64,000 bases of DNA from Rosa chinensis. Taxonomy: Eukaryota; Streptophyta; Magnoliopsida; Rosales; Rosaceae. The stretch lies in assembly GCF_002994745.2 (NCBI RefSeq), contig NC_037090.1, positions 1,178,001 to 1,242,000 of the forward strand. The letters are read 5' to 3'. Each line of letters starts with the position of its first letter. Within the stretch, counting starts at the first letter, position 1. Below, piece after piece: positions 58,612 to 64,000 of the stretch. The notes beneath the pieces were generated by a model. It saw only the letters and a program-made list of their open reading frames with translations, ran no database searches and was not told where the DNA came from. Both the position numbers and the translations under genes were made by a program.

Positions 58612-61342
58612 ATGAGTAACTTGGGGACTTCCAAAGCTATGTCTGCAGCATTTCCACATCTCCCTGCCCCTCTTGATGTCAATTATTCCAGATTGCCAGA
58701 TTCTTTTCAGGTTTCCGCACAAAGAGAAAAGCCTATGCATTCAATGTTACCACAGTCTTCTTCCCTTGGGAACTCATTTCCATCATCGTCCAGGCTTCCC
58801 TGTGACAGTCTGATTTCTTCAGTTTACCCTCATGAAAGACATTCCCAAATTTCTCCAATCAATAGGTTACCAAGTGGAGAATCACTGTCACTGACCCATT
58901 CACAGTTACAATCTACACCAGTGGCTAGTTACCCTGAGCAAAATAAAGATATTTCCTGGTGCCCAGATTCAATTCAGGAGTTTCTGCACTTTCCTGAAAA
59001 TCTCCCTGATCAGAATGGCCTGGTAGATACTAGTACTGGTGTCATAATGTCTGATGATCATGCTGAAAAGACTGATTGGTCTGACTTGTATCCATTAATT
59101 TCTTTTGATGGTCCTCTGGATCCATATTGGGAGCTTTCGATTGATGATGTTCCTGCGGTGGATCCCAAACCGGAGGTGTGTATTTCATACTTTTGTTTTT
59201 TGTGATGCCTGTTTCCTTATTGTAAAGGCAGGATTGCAATAGATCTGAAACCTTTGGATATTTTATAGCCTTTCTATTATTTACAGAATAATCTGCAGTA
59301 TTATTTCTAGTCAGCAGTTTTGTTACCTTAGTATAGGGCATGTAGCAATTTTGTTTTGGCTCATAAATCATAATCAAGATTTCTTTAGTCTGTTAGTATT
59401 TACTCGAGAAATTTAACGATGTGCCAGGTGTTGAAGCATTCTTCTAATATCCCGGTGCAGCAGCCCGAGATTCAACAGCATCAGCCCGAGATTCAACAGC
59501 ATCAGCCAGTACAATCTGGAGAAATTTTTACTAGCCCTGACCCAGTGTCCACTGCACCTTCAACCAAAGCTAGAATGCGTTGGACACAAGAACTTCATGA
59601 GGCCTTTGTTGAAGCTGTCAACCAGCTTGGTGGTAGTGAAAGTGGGTAGCACAAATTATCTTATTCTTTTTTCCATCATTATATGTTTTTATAGTTCTAT
59701 CTTTCAGTAGGTCTGTAAATCACAAAGCTTCTTTTGTCATTGACTAATAACTTTAACAATCAGGAGCCACTCCTAAGGGTATCTTAAACGTCATGAAGGT
59801 TGAAAGCTTGACAATCTATCATGTAAAAAGCCATTTGCAGGTATATCAATAGTTCCATCCTTGACTAGTTTTCCATTAGCTCTAACAAGATGGTGGTAGT
59901 GTATAATTTTGCTGGACTTTTTTTTCGTTTCTTAATTTTCAGAAATATAGAACAGCCAGATACAAACCAGAGTCATCAGAAGGTAATTATTTCCTCCTTT
60001 GTTCTTCTTATGACGTCAATAGCATCTTTAACAGCATTGGGTTGTCAAAATAGTCAAGTGACGATTCAGGATCAGCTAATTGAGGATTTATCTAATTAGT
60101 CTTCTGGCAGTGATGAACTGGTTTTGGAACTTGACTGTTATTTAAACTCTTAGCAACTAAATAGCCTTGCATATGTCAACGTCTGATAGTTAGATAGTAA
60201 AGATCTCTTGTCTGACAAAAGAGAATTACTATATTTACAAAAGAATCTAGTAAGTGGCGATCGAGTAAATTCTCTTGTTTTCTTTCAGGAACTTGTGAGA
60301 AGATTCCGACTCCTGTTGAAGAAATGAATTCTATAGACTTGAAAACGTATGTATTTTTTCTCACCTAAAAAATTGAAGATCATGTATCTTACTTTTATCT
60401 CAAAACTTTTTTTTTTTTTTACTCTGTTATGTTCTGTATATCGAAACCATTGCTATGTCTGTTAGAAAAGTTTCATGTATTGACCAGTGCAACTTTCAGC
60501 ATTGCACGATTAATTGAGAGATTCTCCTACTTGTAGAATCAAACTATTTTATATAAGAAAGCTAAAGTTTCTGTACAACTCTAGTTACTGGTTGTTTTTT
60601 ACCATATTTTCGTTAAATGGTGGGAGAAATTTTTGAATTCAGAATATGCAAATTCAATGTATTGGTAGCTACTGAAAAATCATTTTCACTGATCTGTCTA
60701 CTGATTTATCCATGAGCTATTAAATTGATATGAACTTTAAACTTTTTCCTGTTTACTTGCAGGAGCGGTATGGGGATTACTGAAGCATTGCGGTTGCAGG
60801 TAGAACTCCAGAAGCAGCTTCATGAACAACTTGAGGTATGCAGTTGGAAGCCATGCACTGTCTTTATGTCTCTATACAAATGTGCTACTGTTTACATGTT
60901 GGGAGCTGGGTAGAGTGCTCAAGGAAATATAGTAATGTGAGGGTGAAATAAACTTGGGTCATACTTCCATTTAATTTCTTGTTTAAGGAGAGGCGCACAA
61001 ACAAAGGGAGAGTGAGTGCAGTGTGTAGAGGGTTCACATGTCCTGATGTCATATTCATTCATGCAGAGTCAAAGAAAGTTGCAGTTGGAAATTGAGGAAC
61101 AATCAAAGTACCTTGAAAAGATGTTTGAGCAACAAAGGAAGATGGAAGACAACAGGGTCAAGCCGACATCATCAACGTCAGATGAGCATAATAAAATAGG
61201 AACCAGCACTCCTGTGGATGAAGGTTCACAAGATGCAAGTATGAAACAGAAGGCACAAGAATCTGAAACTCATGAGAATCATGATCCTCCAGGCGATGCC
61301 GATTCTGGTGCCGTCCCCACAAAACGAGCAAGGACTGGATGA
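58612..61342 (+). CDS. PHR1/PHL1-like MYB-CC transcription factor
   Basis: Seven coding exons: 58612-59175, 59428-59641, 59764-59840, 59943-59982, 60289-60346, 60763-60835, 61067-61342. They total 1302 nt, 433 residues. The N-terminal half is acidic and Ser/Pro-rich, with [19 protein letters not shown] and [11 protein letters not shown], a PHR-type activation region. A duplicated PEIQQHQ motif follows. The single MYB (GARP-type) domain has [31 protein letters not shown] and [16 protein letters not shown] (~235-295). The coiled-coil 'CC' domain has [16 protein letters not shown] and [22 protein letters not shown] factors bind P1BS sites (GNATATNC) and drive phosphate-starvation responses, held back by SPX proteins in high phosphate. 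The donor after exon 2 (GAAA, GTGGGT) restores the conserved GSERATPKG, supporting the model. Confidence 0.92.
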
Positions 61343-61798
61343 AAAGGAATATTGATGCTCCAGGAGTTGTCTCGCCTTTTCGAAGCTTTGATAGACATCA
61401 TGTATTTATGGTAGGATGAACCAAGCGGACTTTACTCAGGAAACCGTTAAAGAGTTTAAGTTTCTTATTCAAATTATCTAAACCTTGACATGTTTGCTTT
61501 TATTCAAAAGTGAAGACTGGTTTTGGTGGCTTAAACTTTAGTCTCTGAGTTTCCTGATTGTATTCTCTGACTAGGTATGAATTCTTCTTGGTTGATGGAA
61601 TAATGTTCCAATCAATGTATTGATATTTTCCCTCAACTTTGACGATCAATATCATGTATAGATGTACAGTAGCCTTGTCTGTTGTATATATAATCTCTAA
61701 AAATGGCCCTTGTATTTTTAAAATTTTTTTTATTATTAATATCAATTTGAAACAAACTTTGCACTTACAGAAGAAACACTTGATATTACTTTTTTTTT
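61343..61798. other. Intergenic, 3' flank of the MYB-CC gene
   Basis: Likely 3' UTR of the MYB-CC gene and AT-rich spacer. No gene seen. Confidence 0.5.
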
Positions 61799-62698
61799 TT
61801 GCCTGCCCCCGATCAGAGCAAAAGAGAAATCAGGAAGAGAAGGACGTATCAGCAGGTATTAGCAGCAGCAAGGTTAAGAGAAGTTATCGGGTTAGCTATG
61901 TTTAGAGGTGATCAGAAAAGGAATAAGGAGATGATAAGGAAAATTAGCAGCAGCTGCTCAGATCATGGAATCATCACAAGAAAGTATTCTTCCATGGAGA
62001 CGACGAAAGAGGAGGGTAAGATGGACGGCAAACTCTATTGTCTTGATACTAGAAGCCAGCAATATTGCAGTACTGACTATGAGGAGCCTCTTCATGCTTT
62101 TGCGGTACTCGACCCCGAAGGTGATGGAGAGTTTGAGGCCAAATGGTTCCGGCCATTCTCTATGCTGAGAAATCCCGCAAGCTGAATGAGTTAATGTATT
62201 GTGCAGTTGAGGCTAAAATCCTAGACTGGGATCAAGATAAGGCCGTGGTTTACTGCTTTGACGTAAGCCGACCCGAGAAAGGATGGACAGAGTTGCACTC
62301 TCCCCCAGCAACCGACTTTCCCTTTGTTAAGGGTTGTTGGGGTGACACCGGCGATCATCATGATGGTGGAGGAACCCTAATATTTACCTTCGACTGTACA
62401 AGTGAATGTAAAGTTAGTGCACAAGTATGAATTTATGGTCCAACACTGTTGCCTTGTGCATCTTGGAGATGATAAAGCGGGCTTTATTCTTCACAAATAT
62501 TTCCTCGCATTACACTGTGACTCCGGTGATTTGACCCAAGGTTCTGATACTGATCTTCGCCTAAGTTCCGATATTGCTTTGGACGAAGGTTACGAAGAAA
62601 ATCATGCTGGCAGAAACAAGGGGATTCTTCTTCTTATGACGTTTGAATATCAAATTACTCCCTATCGAGTACCGACTTCTCACTACTCGCAACATTGA
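61799..62698 (+). pseudogene. Frameshifted gene of unknown family
   Basis: Three overlapping frames continue one protein-like text. The first (61799-62185) carries a basic start, then KLYCLDTRSQQYCSTDYEEP and LHAFAVLDPEGDGEFEAKWF. The second (62143-62430) carries ELMYCAVEAKILDWDQDKAV, VYCFDVSRPEKGWTELHS and DGGGTLIFTFDC. The third (62402-62698) carries CCLVHLGDDKAGFILHKYFL and GILLLMTFEYQIT. Frame changes fall near 62150 and 62405 with no plausible intron, so the gene appears broken. Phrases such as VYCFDVSRPEKGWTEL resemble kelch/beta-propeller-like plant proteins. I do not assign a family. Confidence 0.5.
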
Positions 62699-62998
62699 AT
62701 ACTATACCAAGCTGCCTAACAATGAATATGTCTGACTAAAACCTTTGTCATCTAACCAGAGTTGTAATCTATACATTTTTTTATGGATACTATTTTCTTG
62801 AATTAATTTCCTCAAAAAAGAAAAAGAAAAAAGATGTTGGGTTAATTGGCTAGATGAATAAACGTATACATCCTCCTGGTCTTGTAAACTGGTGCCCTTC
62901 ATTTTTCAAACAAGGCCTCCCTCCAAAATTACAGGTTTTTCCTTTCTCTATTAGGAATTTAGGATTCTTCTTACTAATTGGACCAAGTTTACAATCCT

Positions 62999-63330
62999 AA
63001 TTGATTTATATATGCATTTCTTTATTTGGGTTTTCCTCCCTAGCTAGTCCAGTTGAGATTAGGATTCCTCTTTCTGGTTGGATTAAGATTCCTCGATTTA
63101 TATATGCATTTCTTTATTTGGGTTTTCCTCCCTAGCTAGCTAGTCCAGTTGAGATTAGGATTCCTCTTTCTAGTTGGATTAAGATTCCTCGATTTATATA
63201 TGCATTTCTTTATTTGGGTTTTCCTCCCTAAGCTAGTCCAGTTGAGATTAGGATTCCTCTTCGTAGTTGGATTAAGTTTCCTCTTCCTAGTTGGATTAAG
63301 TTTCCTCTTCCTAGTTGGATTAAGTTTATA
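62999..63330. repeat. Nested tandem repeats upstream of the ubiquitin-like gene
   Basis: GATTTATATATGCATTTCTT plus TATTTGGGTTTTCCTCCCTA and CTAGTCCAGTTGAGATTAGG occurs three times, starting about 63003, 63095 and 63190 (period 92-96 bp). It runs straight into a 24 bp repeat (TAGTTGGATTAAGTTTCCTC) present about three times at 63264-63328. The repeats end about 85 bp before the start codon at 63413. Confidence 0.9.
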
Positions 63331-63412
63331 TTAATCCTTACATATATATATATATCCTCCAAGTTGAAGTCGAATACTGCAAAGCCGATTTTCATTTGCA
63401 TTTGATCATACA

Positions 63413-64000
63413 ATGGATTTGGATCGGGATATAGAACTTATATTCATTCAATTTAAAGATGTGCCTTTCTCGTACTCTGTGGAACTGGGTTCAACAGATG
63501 AAACTGTGGACGATATCAAAGAAAAGCTAAGGAAGGAATATCCGAATGGTAGGCACCTCAAGCCCCATGAAACCCTTGTTTACAAGAATCAAGAACTGAA
63601 GGATGGACACCAATTGGCCGACTATCATCTCCCCAAGAACACCCTCCTGTATGTAGCTGAGAGGAACACTAATCCCTCGAGTCCTGAGAACCTCAAAGAG
63701 AAAGAGGAAGAGCCTAGTGTTCCGTCGAGTCCTAAGAACCTCGAAGAGAAAGACCTCAAAGAGAAAGAGGAAGGGCCTTGGGATTTGGGTGTCATTCAAT
63801 CGGTGAAACACAAGCAACTTCTGCCATTGGATTTATTAACAATGGACGAGCCTTTTTACGACAACCCTTTTATTAAGCCTAAACAGATGTATGTCAACAC
63901 AAATTCTACAGTTAAGGATGGAACGTCAAGGACTAGGGTTTGTGACAAGAGAGCTCGTCTGAGCCCCCCACCTAATGCTGTAGGTTCCAATGCCATCGAG
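63413..64000 (+). CDS. Ubiquitin-like-domain protein, 5' part (runs off the window)
   Basis: An uninterrupted frame of 196 codons runs from ATG 63413 to the last base. Residues ~7-85 look like a ubiquitin fold: IELIFIQFKDVPFSYSVELG, then ETVDDIKEKLRKEYPNG, then HETLVYKNQELKDGHQLADY, ending TLLYVAE. This is the strand-helix-strand layout with the VYKNQELKD turn matching the usual IFxGKxLxD. There is no Gly-Gly processing site after it. A charged linker follows with a repeated SSPENLKEKEEE / SSPKNLEEKDLKEKEEG motif. Then comes a C-terminal part with LLPLDLLTMDEPFYDNPFIK that I cannot assign. It is probably a ubiquitin-domain adaptor rather than a modifier. The 3' end lies beyond the window. Confidence 0.75.
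   Translation, partial: MDLDRDIELIFIQFKDVPFSYSVELGSTDETVDDIKEKLRKEYPNGRHLKPHETLVYKNQELKDGHQLADYHLPKNTLLYVAERNTNPSSPENLKEKEEEPSVPSSPKNLEEKDLKEKEEGPWDLGVIQSVKHKQLLPLDLLTMDEPFYDNPFIKPKQMYVNTNSTVKDGTSRTRVCDKRARLSPPPNAVGSNAIE

Overview
This 64 kb window is nuclear DNA of a flowering plant, most likely a eudicot. The evidence is intron-rich genes with canonical plant splice sites, AT-rich intergenic DNA, and plant-only families: LRK10-like receptor kinases, a PDLP, a WIYLD-SET methyltransferase, a caleosin and a MYB-CC factor. The protein style and the paired LRK10-like genes suggest Rosaceae, but that is an impression, not a measurement. Exon models were built by hand from reading frames and splice sites. 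Every multi-exon model closes in frame at a length normal for its family. || Layout. 1-1390: right part of a DNA transposon, probably hAT-like. 2.6-3.5 kb: two broken LRK10-like kinase fragments. 5.1-9.9 kb: two intact LRK10-like receptor kinases, head to head across a 387 bp shared promoter. 10.9-17.2 kb: a 6.3 kb Copia-type LTR retrotransposon with two identical 390 bp LTRs, a perfect 5 bp target duplication and a ruined gag-pol interior. 17.3-29.7 kb (minus): an ATRX chromatin remodeller with 25 coding exons, a MITE-like element in one intron and two likely GC-AG introns. 31.2-32.4 kb (minus): a plasmodesmata-located protein. 33.9-35.2 kb: a single-exon C2-domain protein. 35.2-39.5 kb: gene-poor, with repeats and transposon-like debris. 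39.6-44.9 kb: a SUVR4-like methyltransferase with a 5' UTR intron. 46.6-48.3 kb: ribosomal protein uL14 (RPL23). 49.2-51.1 kb (minus): a caleosin/peroxygenase. 51.1-55.2 kb: repeats and two weak exon-like fragments. 55.26-56.72 kb: a complete Mutator-like element with ~157 bp inverted repeats and a 10 bp target duplication, carrying four tandem ~152 bp units that look tRNA/SINE-derived. 57-61.3 kb: a PHR1/PHL1-like MYB-CC factor. 61.8-62.7 kb: a frameshifted unknown gene. 63.4 kb to the end: the 5' part of a ubiquitin-like-domain protein. || How the genes relate. This is an ordinary chromosomal neighbourhood, not an operon. Two chromatin genes (ATRX and SUVR4-like) lie about 11 kb apart with two unrelated genes between them. 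The LRK10-like pair is a small immune-receptor cluster that has also produced pseudogenes. The least ordinary features are the trans-mobilised-looking Copia element, the Mutator-like element with its tRNA-like array, and the frequent 80-200 bp tandem duplications in introns and flanks.
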